Counted from the first letter of the stretch, positions 19,845 through 31,346 are shown. The stretch: DNA of 64,000 nucleotides from Moritella marina ATCC 15381 (GCF_008931805.1 NZ_CP044399.1:4265370-4329369), one strand, 5' to 3'. Notes: generated from the sequence alone by a model not told the origin. Program-made: numbers and translations.

Positions 19845-22151
19845 ATGTCTCAGATTAAACGGATTTTTGGTTCTTCATTTACCATGATGAACGGGTTACT
19901 TCTCGCTTTTATTAGCCTTAATATAAGCACCGCTAGCGCCGCAGATGCTATTTCTACTCCAGCTACTATGAGTGAAAAAACACGCCCTAAAATTGGTCTA
20001 GCGTTAAGTGGTGGTGGTGCCAAAGGTGCTGCGCATTTAGGGGTGATTAAGTATTTAGAAAAACACAATATTCCCGTCGATTATATCTCTGGCACCAGCA
20101 TGGGTTCCTTTATCGCTGGTATGTATGCCATGGGACGTTCAACAGCCGAAATAGAGCTGATATTAGCAGAGTATGACTGGAGCCAAGGTTATAACGATGA
20201 CGTGCCACGTGAGGCGTTGTCGATAAGAGAAAAACAGCGTCAGGATTCATTTCAAATCCACACCAATATCGGCTTTGACGGCACCAGTGTGGAATATCCA
20301 TCGGGCTTTGTACAAGGCCAAGGCATGGGGAAACTGTTACGTCTTTCAACTAATAGCTTACCTTATGTAAATCATTTTGACTTGCTGCCGATACCGTATC
20401 GCGCTATTGCTACCAATATTGAAACCATGCGCGAAGTAGTATTAGAGCGTGGTGATTTATCCAAAGTGATGCAAGCGAGTATGTCTATCCCTGGCGCGCT
20501 AACGCCTGTATTTATTGACGGCCAGCACCTTGTTGACGGTGGTATGGTGAATAACTTACCGATTGGTGTATTACAGGAGATGGGCGCTGATATCGTGATT
20601 GCGGTGGATATTGGTTCACAGCTTTACAGCCAAGAAGAGATCACTAGTGCGTTCCTTATTTTTGATCAGCTATCGAGTTCGATGACACGTGCGAGTGCTA
20701 ATGAACAGATCTTAAAGTTATCTGAGCAAGATGTGTTATTGAGCCCTGATATTGATGGCATAGGTACGGCTGATTTTGATTTGATGCCAGAGGCAGTTGT
20801 ACGCGGTGAAAAGGCCGCTGAATACGCCAGTGCTAAATTGAATGCATTATCACTATCAGATGCAAATTATGCGGTATACCAACAGCAAAAAGCAGCGCGA
20901 AAGCAGCAATTAGCACAAATTGAAACCATTGAAATAAATGATATTAAAATTAATACCGATACGCGATTAAGCCCACGTGTTATCGAAAATAAATTAAGCT
21001 TAAAGCGTGGTGACAAAATTACTGTCGCGGAGTTAGAGCAGGAACTTGATGGGCTTTATGCATTAAACCTATTTCAAAAAGTGGATTACAGTATTACTGA
21101 AAAAGACGGTCTTCATGATTTGAATATCAATGTGGTTGAGAAAAGTTGGGGGCCGGGTTATGTGGACTTTAAATTTAACATTCAGCAATCAACGACCAGT
21201 GATGATAGCCAGCAAATCGGTTTACAATATATTTTGAGTGATTTAAATCGACTGGGCGGAGAGTGGCGTACTGAGTTAGTGTATGGTTCGGACTCTAACA
21301 TCAGTACTGAATTTTACTCGCCAATTGATTATAACCAATATTTTTTCTTTAAAACTGGTGTGCGTTTAGAAAACTATGAAAGTAAGCTCTATTTAGGTTC
21401 TGTTAATGATCCGGCGCTTACACCAATTAATTCTACGTTCGAATATTTTCCGGTTAAAACAGAACAAATAGGCGTTTTTGCTGAATTAGGTGCAATCCCG
21501 CTTGAGTGGATGCAGATTGCGGTAGGTAGTTATTATCAATCAGGCACAGCGGAAATAATTGGTACTACCATCGATAAAGATTTCGATAGTCAAGGCTGGT
21601 ATGTAAAAACTCGTTTAGATTCGTTTGATAATATTTCGTTCCCAACAAAAGGTTTCAAATTAGATGCGGATGTTTACATTGATACTGGTGATTATTTAAA
21701 TAGTAACGAGAATAATATCTTCTTCAGTTTAGATTGGCGTAATGCGGTGTCATTAGATCGTTCTACGTTGGAGTTCAAGGCATCAGTGGCCAGTTATGAT
21801 GGGCCAGCTATCTCCCCTACGTTCGAAGTCGGTATTGGTGGTTTCCAGAATCTGTCGGGTTATGGCATTAACGAGTTGACCGGGAATCACAAAGGACTGG
21901 TGGCATTAATCTATCGCCATCGTTTATTGGATAACAATTTTGGCGCATTCTCATTACCACTTTATTTAGGGGCTTCAATCGAGCAGGGTAATGTCTGGAA
22001 CGATACTGATGACATCAGTTTTGATTCAACGATTACAGCGGGTAGTATGTTTGTCGCGCTAGATACCGGTATTGGTCCGGTGATGCTGTCTTATGGTTAT
22101 GCCGAAGGGGGTCATGCTTCTGGCTATTTGTTTATTGGTAATAATTTCTAG
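19845..22151 (+). CDS. Patatin-like phospholipase with POTRA and outer-membrane beta-barrel (type Vd-like)
   Basis: The 768-residue protein has a signal peptide (about residues 1-33, ending TASA). The patatin domain has the oxyanion motif GGGAKG (56-61), the nucleophile motif GTSMG (Ser85) and the catalytic DGG in LVDGGMVNN. A POTRA-like segment (about 360-435, IETIEINDIKINTDTRLSPRV onward) and a C-terminal Bac_surface_Ag-type barrel ending in Phe (YLFIGNNF) follow. This is the domain order of PlpD-type autotransporters, in which the lipase is secreted through its own barrel; RssA-like cytoplasmic patatins lack the barrel. Monocistronic. The substrate is unknown. Confidence 0.85.
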   Translation: MSQIKRIFGSSFTMMNGLLLAFISLNISTASAADAISTPATMSEKTRPKIGLALSGGGAKGAAHLGVIKYLEKHNIPVDYISGTSMGSFIAGMYAMGRSTAEIELILAEYDWSQGYNDDVPREALSIREKQRQDSFQIHTNIGFDGTSVEYPSGFVQGQGMGKLLRLSTNSLPYVNHFDLLPIPYRAIATNIETMREVVLERGDLSKVMQASMSIPGALTPVFIDGQHLVDGGMVNNLPIGVLQEMGADIVIAVDIGSQLYSQEEITSAFLIFDQLSSSMTRASANEQILKLSEQDVLLSPDIDGIGTADFDLMPEAVVRGEKAAEYASAKLNALSLSDANYAVYQQQKAARKQQLAQIETIEINDIKINTDTRLSPRVIENKLSLKRGDKITVAELEQELDGLYALNLFQKVDYSITEKDGLHDLNINVVEKSWGPGYVDFKFNIQQSTTSDDSQQIGLQYILSDLNRLGGEWRTELVYGSDSNISTEFYSPIDYNQYFFFKTGVRLENYESKLYLGSVNDPALTPINSTFEYFPVKTEQIGVFAELGAIPLEWMQIAVGSYYQSGTAEIIGTTIDKDFDSQGWYVKTRLDSFDNISFPTKGFKLDADVYIDTGDYLNSNENNIFFSLDWRNAVSLDRSTLEFKASVASYDGPAISPTFEVGIGGFQNLSGYGINELTGNHKGLVALIYRHRLLDNNFGAFSLPLYLGASIEQGNVWNDTDDISFDSTITAGSMFVALDTGIGPVMLSYGYAEGGHASGYLFIGNNF

Positions 22152-22285
22152 ATATGGCGTTATAAACATTCACGTAAATTAGTTATCATTTTTTCATCAT
22201 AAGTTTGATGAATGTTGAGTATTTATGTAAAAGTCCTGATGCACATGCTGCTTTAATTTTAATTTTAAGTTAAAAATGTTATATT

Positions 22286-22422
22286 TGTGAACACTCTGCA
22301 AGAGGCTCTAACTTTATTATTGCTGAGTTCACATAAATAACCGTTGAACTTGCATCAAAAATTACTGATTTAGGGTTATATATAACAAGGATGTCCACCA
22401 TGGGTGGCATAAAATAAGAGGA
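22286..22422 (+). promoter_or_regulatory. acnB leader with several inverted repeats
   Basis: TGTGAAC (22286-22292) and GTTCACA (22327-22333) form one repeat; GTTATATATAAC (22375-22386) is a perfect palindrome; CCACC-ATG-GGTGG (22395-22407) is a hairpin 10 nt before the ribosome-binding site. A tiny ORF (ATG at 22400, stop 22415-22417) runs into that site. Roles are not known. Confidence 0.35.
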
Positions 22423-22429
22423 ATGTGTT

Positions 22430-25009
22430 GTGCTAAAAGCTTATCGTAAACATGTCGAAGAACGTGCCGCTGATGGGGTTGTACCGAAACCTCTTGATGC
22501 TGAACAAGTTGCTGCTCTAGTTGAATTGGTGAAAGCACCAATCGCTGGCGAAGAAGAAGTTATTTTAGATCTTTTAACGAATCGTGTACCACCAGGTGTG
22601 GATGAAGCTGCTTATGTAAAAGCTGGCTTCTTAACAGCGATTGTTAAAGGTGAAGCGACATCACCTATCTTATCTGCAGAACGTGCAACGGAACTACTTG
22701 GCACGATGCAAGGTGGTTACAACATCGAAACATTGGTTGAATTACTGGATGTTGATGCGCTTGCTCCTATCGCTGCAAAAGGCTTATCACACACACTATT
22801 AATGTTTGATGCTTTCTATACTGTTGAAGAAAAAGCAAAAGCAGGTAATAAATTTGCACAACAAGTTATGCAATCTTGGGCTGACGCTGAATGGTTCTTA
22901 ACGAAACCTGAAGTGGCTGAAAAAATCACAGTCACCGTATTTAAAGTACCTGGCGAAACCAATACTGATGATCTATCACCTGCTCCAGATGCATGGTCTC
23001 GTCCAGATATCCCGCTGCATGCACTTGCAATGCTTAAAAATGAGCGTGAAGGTGTTTCAGCTACGCCACTACAAGCAATTGAAGAATTAAAACAAAAAGG
23101 TCACCCAGTGGCTTACGTTGGTGATGTTGTTGGTACGGGTTCTTCACGTAAATCAGCAACTAACTCAGTGTTATGGTGTATGGGTGATGATATCCCATTC
23201 GTGCCTAACAAGCGCGGCGGTGGTGTTTGTATCGGTTCTAAAATCGCGCCAATCTTCTTCAACACAATGGAAGATTCAGGTGCTTTACCATTAGAATTTG
23301 ATGTAAGTAGCCTAAGCACTGGCGACGTTATTGATATCTATCCATATGCAGGTGTCGTTAAAGCGAACGATACTGGCGCGGCAATTACAGAATTCAAAAT
23401 CAAAACTGATGTCATTCTTGATGAAGTGCGTGCCGGTGGTCGTATTCCACTGATCATTGGTCGTGGTTTAACAACGCGTGCACGTGCTGCATTAGGTCTA
23501 GAAGATTCAACAGTATTCCGTCTACCTCAAGATGTAGCGGCTTCGACTAAAGGTTATTCTTTAGCGCAAAAAATGGTTGGTAAAGCATGTGGTGTAACGG
23601 GCGTGCGTCCTAACCAGTATTGCGAACCTAAAATGACGACAGTAGGCTCTCAAGATACTACGGGTCCAATGACGCGTGATGAACTGAAAGATCTTGCTTG
23701 TCTTGGTTTCTCTGCTGACTTAGTCATGCAGTCTTTCTGTCATACTGCGGCATATCCGAAACCAGTTGATGTACAAACTCACCATACGTTACCAGACTTT
23801 ATTCGTAACCGTGCGGGTGTTTCGTTACGTCCGGGTGATGGTGTAATTCACTCATGGTTAAACCGTATGTTATTGCCAGATACTGTTGGTACTGGTGGTG
23901 ATTCACATACGCGTTTCCCATTAGGTATCTCTTTCCCTGCGGGTTCTGGTCTCGTTGCATTTGCTGCAGCGACAGGTGTTATGCCACTTGATATGCCTGA
24001 ATCTATCTTGGTACGTTTTAAAGGTGAACTACAACCGGGTATCACATTACGTGATTTGGTTAATGCTATCCCGTATTACGCTATTCAGAAAGGTCTACTG
24101 ACGGTTGCTAAAGAAGGCAAAATCAATGCATTCTCTGGCCGTGTCCTAGAAATTGAAGGTTTACCTGAGCTGAAAGTAGAGCAAGCATTTGAATTATCAG
24201 ATGCATCTGCAGAGCGTTCTGCTGCAGGTTGTTCAATCAAACTTGATGAAGCACCAATCATTGAATACCTAGAGTCTAACATCGTGATGTTAAACTGGAT
24301 GATTGCTGAAGGTTATGGCGATCCGAAAACGATTGCGCGTCGTGTTGCTGAAATGAAAGCTTGGATCGCTGATCCACAGTTACTTGAAGCTGATGCTGAT
24401 GCTGAATACGCTGAAATCATTGAAATTGATTTAGCTGACGTGAAAGAACCTATCCTAGCTTGTCCAAATGATCCAGATGATGTGAAACTATTATCTGATG
24501 TTGCTGGCGTGGCGATTGATGAAGTCTTTGTTGGTTCATGCATGACTAACATCGGACACTTCCGTGCAGCGGGTAAACTATTGGAGAAATTCAACGGTTC
24601 ATTGCCAACACGTATGTGGGTAACTCCGCCAACGCGTATGGATGCCGCACAATTAAGTGACGAAGGTTATTATTCTATCTTCGGTAAAGCGGGCGCACGT
24701 ACCGAAATGCCAGGTTGTTCACTATGTATGGGTAACCAAGCCCGTGTAGGTGATAATACTACGGTTGTTTCTACGTCAACACGTAACTTCCCGAACCGTC
24801 TTGGTACAGGTGCTAACGTTTATTTGAGTTCTGCTGAAGTTGCTGCTGTAGCGGCAATTAAAGGTCGTATCCCAACGGTTACAGAATACATGGAACTGGC
24901 GTCTGAACTTGATGCAACGGCAGCGGATACTTACCGCTACTTAAACTTCGATAAAATTGCTTCTTATATCGAGAAAGCGAACGAAGTAATTGTTCAAGAA
25001 GCTGTTTAA
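22430..25009 (+). CDS. acnB: Bifunctional aconitate hydratase 2 / 2-methylisocitrate dehydratase AcnB
   Basis: AcnB interconverts citrate and isocitrate in the TCA cycle with a [4Fe-4S] cluster; in E. coli the apo-protein also binds mRNA. The length of 859 residues is near E. coli's 865. The order HEAT-like N-terminal domain, swivel domain, then catalytic domains is as in AcnB. Cluster ligands are in VGSCMTN and MPGCSLC. The GTG start at 22430 has GAGGA 7 nt upstream. An ATG at 22423 is out of frame and too close to that site. Followed by a strong terminator. Confidence 0.97.
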   Translation: MLKAYRKHVEERAADGVVPKPLDAEQVAALVELVKAPIAGEEEVILDLLTNRVPPGVDEAAYVKAGFLTAIVKGEATSPILSAERATELLGTMQGGYNIETLVELLDVDALAPIAAKGLSHTLLMFDAFYTVEEKAKAGNKFAQQVMQSWADAEWFLTKPEVAEKITVTVFKVPGETNTDDLSPAPDAWSRPDIPLHALAMLKNEREGVSATPLQAIEELKQKGHPVAYVGDVVGTGSSRKSATNSVLWCMGDDIPFVPNKRGGGVCIGSKIAPIFFNTMEDSGALPLEFDVSSLSTGDVIDIYPYAGVVKANDTGAAITEFKIKTDVILDEVRAGGRIPLIIGRGLTTRARAALGLEDSTVFRLPQDVAASTKGYSLAQKMVGKACGVTGVRPNQYCEPKMTTVGSQDTTGPMTRDELKDLACLGFSADLVMQSFCHTAAYPKPVDVQTHHTLPDFIRNRAGVSLRPGDGVIHSWLNRMLLPDTVGTGGDSHTRFPLGISFPAGSGLVAFAAATGVMPLDMPESILVRFKGELQPGITLRDLVNAIPYYAIQKGLLTVAKEGKINAFSGRVLEIEGLPELKVEQAFELSDASAERSAAGCSIKLDEAPIIEYLESNIVMLNWMIAEGYGDPKTIARRVAEMKAWIADPQLLEADADAEYAEIIEIDLADVKEPILACPNDPDDVKLLSDVAGVAIDEVFVGSCMTNIGHFRAAGKLLEKFNGSLPTRMWVTPPTRMDAAQLSDEGYYSIFGKAGARTEMPGCSLCMGNQARVGDNTTVVSTSTRNFPNRLGTGANVYLSSAEVAAVAAIKGRIPTVTEYMELASELDATAADTYRYLNFDKIASYIEKANEVIVQEAV

Positions 25010-25076
25010 TTAACAGATGGTGCAGTGACGACTATATCGTTAATGAGCTAACTGAATAGAACAAAATACGTGTATG

Positions 25077-25106
25077 AAACGGCTCCCTCGATAGGGAGCC
25101 GTTTTT
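25077..25106 (+). terminator. Rho-independent terminator after acnB
   Basis: A 12-bp perfect stem (AAACGGCTCCCT / AGGGAGCCGTTT) with loop CGAT and a T tail. Confidence 0.92.
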
Positions 25107-25228
25107 GTTTCCGCTATTTTTTGCTACAATCCTCTCCCTTGAAAACCGATCAAATTATTACCCTATTACTAAGCTAGTAATAAAGCATTAATAAACTATG
25201 ACCCCCTAACTTAACAGCAGGCGTAACC

Positions 25229-25600
25229 GTGGATTTTGAATTTAGAAAAGATACCCTAACAGATACTTACCGCGTAATAATCTCAATGGAACAGACGGCT
25301 CTGGGTAGTTGGATCCAAGGCACTTTAGGCACGGATAAAGCCACAATTGCGTTGATTCAAGCTGAAATAGATTTATTAAAAGCACGTAAAAAACAAGAGT
25401 ATCGTTTAGTCGGTGATGAGATGACATTAACCATGACGCAAGAAGATGTCTGTGCTTGTATGAATTCGGAGTTAATTGATTCTGGTGAAGAGCTAGATGA
25501 CGATATGAATTTTTATGATGCAGAAACTGTGGCAGTCTGTGGCTTGGAAGATTTTGAAATCATACTCCAAGCCTGGTTAGCATTTTTTAGTCAGCGCTAA
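25229..25600 (+). CDS. yacL: UPF0231 family protein YacL
   Basis: The 123-residue protein matches E. coli YacL in its ends: MDFEFRKD at the start and DEELDDDMNFYDAE ... CGLEDFE toward the C-terminus. It is a small acidic cytoplasmic protein of unknown function. The GTG start has the weak site CAGGCG upstream. The position just after acnB is conserved with E. coli. Its stop overlaps the stop of the convergent TRIC-family gene by 4 bp. Confidence 0.88.
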   Translation: MDFEFRKDTLTDTYRVIISMEQTALGSWIQGTLGTDKATIALIQAEIDLLKARKKQEYRLVGDEMTLTMTQEDVCACMNSELIDSGEELDDDMNFYDAETVAVCGLEDFEIILQAWLAFFSQR

Positions 25601-26214
25601 TCCCACTCTTCTGATGTATAACTAAATGTTGGCAGTGACCATTTCCAATAAATAGCGCATAAACGCAAAGTAACACCAACACTGAAGGCCACAATAAGGG
25701 TGATGTCGTGGTCAATGCCTAATGTTTCTAAACCCAGATAAAGTACCGCCACTAATAACGAAATACCCGCATAAATTTCTTTGCTAAAGACCACTGGCGT
25801 TCGATTACAGAGTAAATCTCGTAATACGCCGCCACATATCCCCGTGATCATACCAGCCATAATGATCACTGTTGGGTGATAGCCGAGTTTCATCGCTACA
25901 TTACAGCCAATAATAGTAAAGGCAATCAGGCCTAGTGCGTCGAGTACTAAGAACAAACGACGTAAATGATTCATGTGTTTGGCAATCAGAATGGTAAACA
26001 AACCTGCACATATCGTGATATACACATAGTGAGGATGCTGGGTCCAAGAGATTGGAAAGTTACCTAATAACACATCACGTACCGTACCGCCACCAAGTGC
26101 AGTGACAAAGGCAATAACGGCCACACCAAAGATGTCCATATTACGACGACCCGCCATTAATGCGCCTGACATAGCTTCGGCAGTGATGGCAATTAAATAG
26201 ATATAAGTGAGCAT
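25597..26214 (-). CDS. TRIC (trimeric intracellular cation channel) family membrane protein, UPF0126
   Basis: The protein consists of two repeated UPF0126 domains (GGGTVRDVLLG and GGVLRDLLCN) with about seven membrane segments. E. coli YadS/YicG are relatives; bacterial TRIC homologues conduct monovalent cations. I place the start at ATG 26214 (MLTYIYLIAITAEAMSGAL, 205 residues) with GAAAGG upstream, rather than the in-frame codon at 26319, since the family starts at the first membrane segment. A 14-bp palindrome (26274-26287) lies about 60 bp upstream. Confidence 0.88.
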   Translation of the reverse strand: MLTYIYLIAITAEAMSGALMAGRRNMDIFGVAVIAFVTALGGGTVRDVLLGNFPISWTQHPHYVYITICAGLFTILIAKHMNHLRRLFLVLDALGLIAFTIIGCNVAMKLGYHPTVIIMAGMITGICGGVLRDLLCNRTPVVFSKEIYAGISLLVAVLYLGLETLGIDHDITLIVAFSVGVTLRLCAIYWKWSLPTFSYTSEEWD

Positions 26215-26447
26215 TTTTACAAACCTTTCGTTTGAAAATAGGTGAGTGATAAATCCATGGGAAATAGGCCGCGCTCCTTGCAAGGAGGCGATCCTATATA
26301 TAAACATGATTATGGTCAACCGAATAACAAGCGACGGGCTGCATAAACTGAACCAGTGGTCAGTATTTTAGGCGTTTCAAAGGGTAAAGCCAGGTAATGG
26401 ACTATTTTAATCAGCAACAAGACTTACAAAGGGTGGATAATTAGGGT

Positions 26448-26463
26448 AGACTTCTGGATGGCT
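26448..26463. promoter_or_regulatory. Candidate MetJ boxes before metA
   Basis: Two adjacent 8-mers, AGACTTCT and GGATGGCT, match 11 of 16 positions of the tandem MetJ consensus AGACGTCT. They lie 26 bp before the metA start, where a repressor site is expected. Match quality is modest. Confidence 0.35.
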
Positions 26464-26488
26464 AATGTATTACTTAAGGATGGGAATA

Positions 26489-27400
26489 ATGCCAATTAGA
26501 ATTAAAGACGGACTACCAGCGGCTGAAATATTAGGTAACGAGAATATTTTTGTGATGCTAGAGTCACGTGCAACCAAGCAAGAAATTAGACCGCTGCAGG
26601 TTGTTGTTCTTAACCTTATGCCGAAGAAAATTGAGACTGAAAACCAAATTTTACGGTTATTATCGAATACGCCACTGCAAGTAAATGTAGAGCTATTACG
26701 TATTGATTACCGTGCCTCTAAGAATACCCCACAAGAACACATTGATGAGTTTTATCACGATTTCGAACGTATTCGCCATAACAATTACGATGGTTTAATT
26801 ATTACTGGTGCCCCGTTAGGCTTAGTCGGCCATGAAGATGTGGCGTATTGGCCACAAATTGAAGAGATCATTCATTGGTCTAAAACCCACGTTGTATCAA
26901 CCTTATTCTTATGTTGGGCAGCACAAGCGGCATTAAAAGTACTGCACGGTATCGATAAAAAAGTGCATGAACAGAAATTTTCTGGTGTCTATCCACAACA
27001 AACATTCCACCGTCATAATCCGTTAGTACGTGGTTTTGATGACGTATTCCCTGTGCCTATGTCGCGCTATGCTAATTTTTCGAAAGACATGTTTGCAGGC
27101 ACCGATCTTAATATTTTAGCGGCCAATGATGAAACCGGCGTGTATTTAGCGGCTTCAGCAGATTTTCGTCAGGTATTTGTAACAGGTCACCCTGAATACA
27201 GTGCTGATACCTTACATCAGGAATATATGCGTGATGTTGCTGATGGTGTTGAAGCCGAAGTACCCGCGAATTATTACAAAGATGATAATGCTGAAAATGA
27301 CCCTCTTGTTACTTGGCGCAGTCATGGTAATCTGCTTTATAGCAATTGGTTAAACTATTATGTTTATCAACAAACGCCATATGACTTAAACGATCTATAA
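26489..27400 (+). CDS. metA: Homoserine O-succinyltransferase MetA
   Basis: MetA acylates homoserine with succinyl-CoA (some homologues use acetyl-CoA), the first committed step to methionine. With the start at ATG 26489 (AAGGA 8 nt upstream) the protein has 303 residues. The nucleophile is Cys142 in LFLCWAAQA, and the catalytic His/Glu are in VTGHPEYS. An in-frame start at 26465 would add eight residues unlike the family. metH follows after 114 bp with no clear terminator, so the two methionine genes may be co-transcribed. Confidence 0.96.
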   Translation: MPIRIKDGLPAAEILGNENIFVMLESRATKQEIRPLQVVVLNLMPKKIETENQILRLLSNTPLQVNVELLRIDYRASKNTPQEHIDEFYHDFERIRHNNYDGLIITGAPLGLVGHEDVAYWPQIEEIIHWSKTHVVSTLFLCWAAQAALKVLHGIDKKVHEQKFSGVYPQQTFHRHNPLVRGFDDVFPVPMSRYANFSKDMFAGTDLNILAANDETGVYLAASADFRQVFVTGHPEYSADTLHQEYMRDVADGVEAEVPANYYKDDNAENDPLVTWRSHGNLLYSNWLNYYVYQQTPYDLNDL

Positions 27401-27473
27401 ATGCCGTTCGCGCAGCTATTTGAGTAGGTAGTCGAATAGGAAGTCGAGTAAATAGATTAGTATCAAATAATAT

Positions 27474-27489
27474 GACTCAGGACTGAGTC
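27474..27489. repeat. 16-bp palindrome between metA and metH
   Basis: GACTCAG-GA-CTGAGTC, 25 bp before the metH start. It may be a regulator site or an RNA hairpin; no T run follows. Its arms recur in the mutT 3' inverted repeat. Confidence 0.4.
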
Positions 27490-27514
27490 TGCAGTAAATT
27501 AAACGAGGGATCTT

Positions 27515-30500
27515 GTGGCTACTATAAAAAACCAACAGCAACTAGAACAGCAATTAAAAAAACGTATCATGCTTATCGATGGCGGCATGGGTACGATGAT
27601 CCAGGACTATAAATTAGAAGAAGCTGATTACCGTGGCGAACGCTTTGCTAACTGGCATAGTGACGTTAAAGGTAACAATGATTTATTGGTATTAAGTAAG
27701 CCGCAGCTCATTGCCGATATTCATAAAGAATACCTCGACGCCGGCGCCGATATTCTAGAAACCAATACCTTCAACGCGACGACGATTGCGATGGCCGATT
27801 ATGATATGGAATCATTATCGGCAGAGATCAACCGCGAAGCGGCACGTATTGCCCGTGAAGCGGCCGATGCAAAAACCGCTGAAAACCCTGACCGTCCACG
27901 CTTTGTTGCCGGTGTATTAGGGCCAACAAACCGTACTTGTTCTATTTCTCCTGATGTCAATGATCCTGCATTCCGTAATACCTCATTCGATCTGATGGTT
28001 GAAGCGTATATCGAATCAACTAAAGCGTTAATTGAAGGTGGCTCTGACTTTATTCTGATCGAAACGATCTTTGATACCTTGAACGCGAAAGCGGCCGTAT
28101 TTGCGGTGAAAACGGTATACGAAGAACTCGGTTACGAATTACCTATCATGATCTCAGGCACGATCACCGATGCATCGGGTCGTACATTAACAGGTCAAAC
28201 GACAGAAGCATTCTACAATTCATTACGCCATGCAGAACCGATCACCTTTGGTCTTAACTGCGCATTAGGACCGGATGAATTACGTCAATATGTCGGCGAG
28301 CTATCGCGCATCTCTGAAACCTATGTGACAGCGCATCCTAATGCTGGTTTACCAAATGCCTTTGGTGAATATGATCTTAGCCCTGAAGACATGGCAGAGC
28401 ATATTAAGGAGTGGGCTGAATCTGGTTACTTAAATATGGTTGGTGGCTGTTGTGGTACGACGCCAGAGCACATTAAAGCCATGGCGGATGCTGTTGAAGG
28501 TATCGCGCCGCGGGTATTACCTGAAATTGACATTGCGTGTCGCTTAAGTGGTCTTGAGCCATTAACAATTTCTAAAGAAAGCCTGTTCGTTAACGTCGGT
28601 GAACGTACTAACGTTACTGGTTCTGCACGTTTTAAACGTCTTATCAAAGAAGAAAACTACGACGAAGCCCTGCATGTTGCGCAGCAGCAAGTCGAGTCTG
28701 GCGCACAAATCATCGATATCAATATGGATGAGGGCATGTTGGATTCATTGCATTGTATGCAGCGTTTCTTAAACTTAGTCGCTTCTGAACCTGAAATATC
28801 GAAAGTGCCGATCATGATCGATTCTTCAAAATGGGAAATTCTAGAAGCGGGCCTGAAATGCGTTCAGGGTAAAGCCATTGTTAACTCAATTTCGTTGAAA
28901 GAAGGTGAAGAAAACTTCCGCCGCCAAGCGACGTTAATTCGTCGTTACGGTGCTGCCATGATCGTGATGGCGTTTGATGAAAAAGGCCAGGCAGATACCC
29001 AAGAACGTAAATTCCAAATTTGTAAGCGTTCTTACGATATCTTGGTGCACGAATTAAATTACCCGCCAGAAGACATTATCTTCGATCCAAATATTTTTGC
29101 TGTGGCAACCGGTATTGAAGAACATAATAACTATGCGGTTGATTTCATCGAAGCGGTGAAAGACATTAAACGTGAACTGCCGCATGCGATGATCTCGGGG
29201 GGGGTATCTAACGTTTCGTTCTCGTTCCGTGGTAACAATCCATTACGTGAAGCGATCCATGCGGTGTTCTTGTATTACTGTATCCGTGAGGGCATGGATA
29301 TGGGTATTGTTAATGCTGGGCAGCTGGCGATTTACGATGACCTACCAAAAGAATTATTAGATGCAGTAGAAGACGTTATTCTAAATCGTACGGCTGAAGG
29401 CACGGAAGCGTTGTTAGACATTGCAGATAAATACCGTGATTCTGGTGTGGAAGTGGAAGCCGAAACACAAGAATGGCGTACTTTTGAAGTTAACAAGCGT
29501 TTAGAGCATGCGTTAGTTAAGGGGATTACAGAATTTATTGAAGAAGATACAGAAGAAGCTCGTCAACAAGCAACACTGCCGTTAGAAGTGATAGAAGGGC
29601 CGTTAATGGACGGCATGAACACGGTTGGTGACTTATTCGGCGCGGGTAAAATGTTCTTACCGCAAGTCGTTAAATCTGCTCGGGTAATGAAGCGTGCCGT
29701 TGCTTATCTAAACCCGTATATTGAAGCGTCAAAACAAAAGGGCTCTTCCAACGGTAAGGTATTATTAGCCACGGTAAAAGGCGATGTACACGATATTGGT
29801 AAGAATATTGTTGGCGTGGTTTTACAGTGTAATAACTATGAAATCGTTGATATGGGCGTCATGGTGTCTTGTGATGATATTCTCAAGAAAGCAGTAGAAG
29901 AAAACTGTGACATTATTGGTTTGTCGGGGCTTATCACGCCATCGCTAGATGAAATGGTTCACGTTGCAAAAGAATGTAAACGTAAAGGTTTTAAACTGCC
30001 TATTCTGATTGGTGGTGCGACAACATCGAAAGCCCATACCGCGGTTAAGATTGAGCAAAACTACGATGAGCCGGTGATTTATGTATCTAATGCATCACGT
30101 GCGGTAGGTGTCGTATCGGCATTATTGTCGGAAACTAAAAAGCCTGAACTCGTTGCGCGTATGGCTAAAGAATATGAAGTAGCGCGTGAACAGCATGCCC
30201 GTAAACGTCCGCGTAGTGCGCCAGTAACATTAGATGTTGCTCGTGCTAACAAAGCGCCGATTGATTGGGTTAACTACACGCCACCAGTACCGAAAACACT
30301 GGGTGTGCAAAAATACATTAACTACTCAATTGCTGAATTGCGAAAATACATTGATTGGACGCCCTTCTTCATGACCTGGACGCTGGCGGGTAAATACCCT
30401 CGTATCCTGACTGATGAAGTAGTGGGTGAGCAAGCACAAAGTTTGTTTAATGACGCTAATGCAATGCTTGATCGTCTACAAGAATCCAATGAAGTGGGGG

Positions 30501-31204
30501 TTAACGGTGTGATTGGTTTATTCCCTGCCAATACAGTGAATAGCGATACCATTGAAGTGTATACCGATGAAACCCGTACTCAGGTATTCAAGCGTCTTGA
30601 ACACCTGCGTCAGCAAACCAAGAAGAAACCTGGGCAGTATAATAATTGCTTAGCGGATTTCGTGGCACCGAAAGAATCGGGTAAATTCGATTACGTTGGT
30701 GCATTTGCGGTAACCGGTGGTATCGGTGAAGATGATATGGCGAATTACTTCAAGGGTATTGAAGATGATTACAACGCTATTCTGGTGCAATCTGTGTGTG
30801 ACCGTTTAGCGGAAGCCATGGCTGAACGTCTGCATGAATTAGTGCGTAAGGAAGAGTGGGGCTTCACGCCAACAGAAGAGTGGAATAACGATGACCTGAT
30901 CCGAGAGAAATACCAAGGTATTCGTCCGGCACCGGGTTATGCTGCTTGTCCAGAGCATACCGAGAAAGGTACTATTTGGGAATTATTAAACCCAGAAAGT
31001 ATTGGCATGAAGTTAACCTCTTCTTATGCGATGTGGCCAGGTGCGGCGGTTTCGGGGTGGATATTCTCACACCCTGAATCACGTTACTTTGCGGTAGCAT
31101 CGATTCAAGAAGACCAAGTGAAAGACTATGCCGAACGTAAAAACATGACGCTTGAAGAAGCCGAACGTTGGTTAGGGCCTAACTTAGGTTATGCGCCTGA
31201 TTAA
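27515..31204 (+). CDS. metH: Cobalamin-dependent methionine synthase MetH
   Basis: MetH moves a methyl group from 5-methyl-tetrahydrofolate to homocysteine through methylcobalamin. The protein has 1229 residues, full length. Domain order: homocysteine-binding domain with zinc Cys in GLNCALGP and GGCCGTTP (to about 330), pterin-binding domain (about 355-615), cobalamin cap and B12-binding domain with DVHDIGKN (the DxHxxG box, lower-ligand His), and the AdoMet-activation domain (about 900 to the end; [15 protein letters not shown]). GTG start with GAGGGA 5 nt upstream. I saw no cobalamin riboswitch in the leader. Confidence 0.98.
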   Translation: MATIKNQQQLEQQLKKRIMLIDGGMGTMIQDYKLEEADYRGERFANWHSDVKGNNDLLVLSKPQLIADIHKEYLDAGADILETNTFNATTIAMADYDMESLSAEINREAARIAREAADAKTAENPDRPRFVAGVLGPTNRTCSISPDVNDPAFRNTSFDLMVEAYIESTKALIEGGSDFILIETIFDTLNAKAAVFAVKTVYEELGYELPIMISGTITDASGRTLTGQTTEAFYNSLRHAEPITFGLNCALGPDELRQYVGELSRISETYVTAHPNAGLPNAFGEYDLSPEDMAEHIKEWAESGYLNMVGGCCGTTPEHIKAMADAVEGIAPRVLPEIDIACRLSGLEPLTISKESLFVNVGERTNVTGSARFKRLIKEENYDEALHVAQQQVESGAQIIDINMDEGMLDSLHCMQRFLNLVASEPEISKVPIMIDSSKWEILEAGLKCVQGKAIVNSISLKEGEENFRRQATLIRRYGAAMIVMAFDEKGQADTQERKFQICKRSYDILVHELNYPPEDIIFDPNIFAVATGIEEHNNYAVDFIEAVKDIKRELPHAMISGGVSNVSFSFRGNNPLREAIHAVFLYYCIREGMDMGIVNAGQLAIYDDLPKELLDAVEDVILNRTAEGTEALLDIADKYRDSGVEVEAETQEWRTFEVNKRLEHALVKGITEFIEEDTEEARQQATLPLEVIEGPLMDGMNTVGDLFGAGKMFLPQVVKSARVMKRAVAYLNPYIEASKQKGSSNGKVLLATVKGDVHDIGKNIVGVVLQCNNYEIVDMGVMVSCDDILKKAVEENCDIIGLSGLITPSLDEMVHVAKECKRKGFKLPILIGGATTSKAHTAVKIEQNYDEPVIYVSNASRAVGVVSALLSETKKPELVARMAKEYEVAREQHARKRPRSAPVTLDVARANKAPIDWVNYTPPVPKTLGVQKYINYSIAELRKYIDWTPFFMTWTLAGKYPRILTDEVVGEQAQSLFNDANAMLDRLQESNEVGVNGVIGLFPANTVNSDTIEVYTDETRTQVFKRLEHLRQQTKKKPGQYNNCLADFVAPKESGKFDYVGAFAVTGGIGEDDMANYFKGIEDDYNAILVQSVCDRLAEAMAERLHELVRKEEWGFTPTEEWNNDDLIREKYQGIRPAPGYAACPEHTEKGTIWELLNPESIGMKLTSSYAMWPGAAVSGWIFSHPESRYFAVASIQEDQVKDYAERKNMTLEEAERWLGPNLGYAPD

Positions 31205-31252
31205 TATTTTCTAACTCCGTATTGATTAAACACGCTCTGCTCGCCGTGAACC

Positions 31253-31288
31253 CATCCATGGGGGCTTGGGGCTAGCATCCATGCTAGC
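31253..31288. repeat. Paired palindromes sharing a CATCCATG core
   Basis: CATCCATG occurs at 31253-31260 inside CCCATCCATGGGGG and again at 31276-31283 inside the perfect palindrome GCTAGCATCCATGCTAGC (31271-31288). The G+C-rich block stands out from the AT-rich spacer after metH and looks like a dispersed intergenic palindromic element. No second copy was seen in this window. Confidence 0.4.
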
Positions 31289-31346
31289 AACAGCTGGCTT
31301 ACTTTAATTAATACGGTAGAGTTGAATCTAGTTTTATGTATTTACT

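Noticed and set aside
22391-22450. ATG 22423 as the acnB start or a coupled uORF
   Set aside because: It is out of frame with AcnB and sits directly against the ribosome-binding site. GTG 22430 has proper spacing and matches the family N-terminus.
27401-27514. Cobalamin or SAM riboswitch before metH
   Set aside because: The 114-bp gap is too short for a cobalamin riboswitch and lacks the B12 box. No SAM riboswitch core was seen. MetJ-like 8-mers in the gap are too weak to call.
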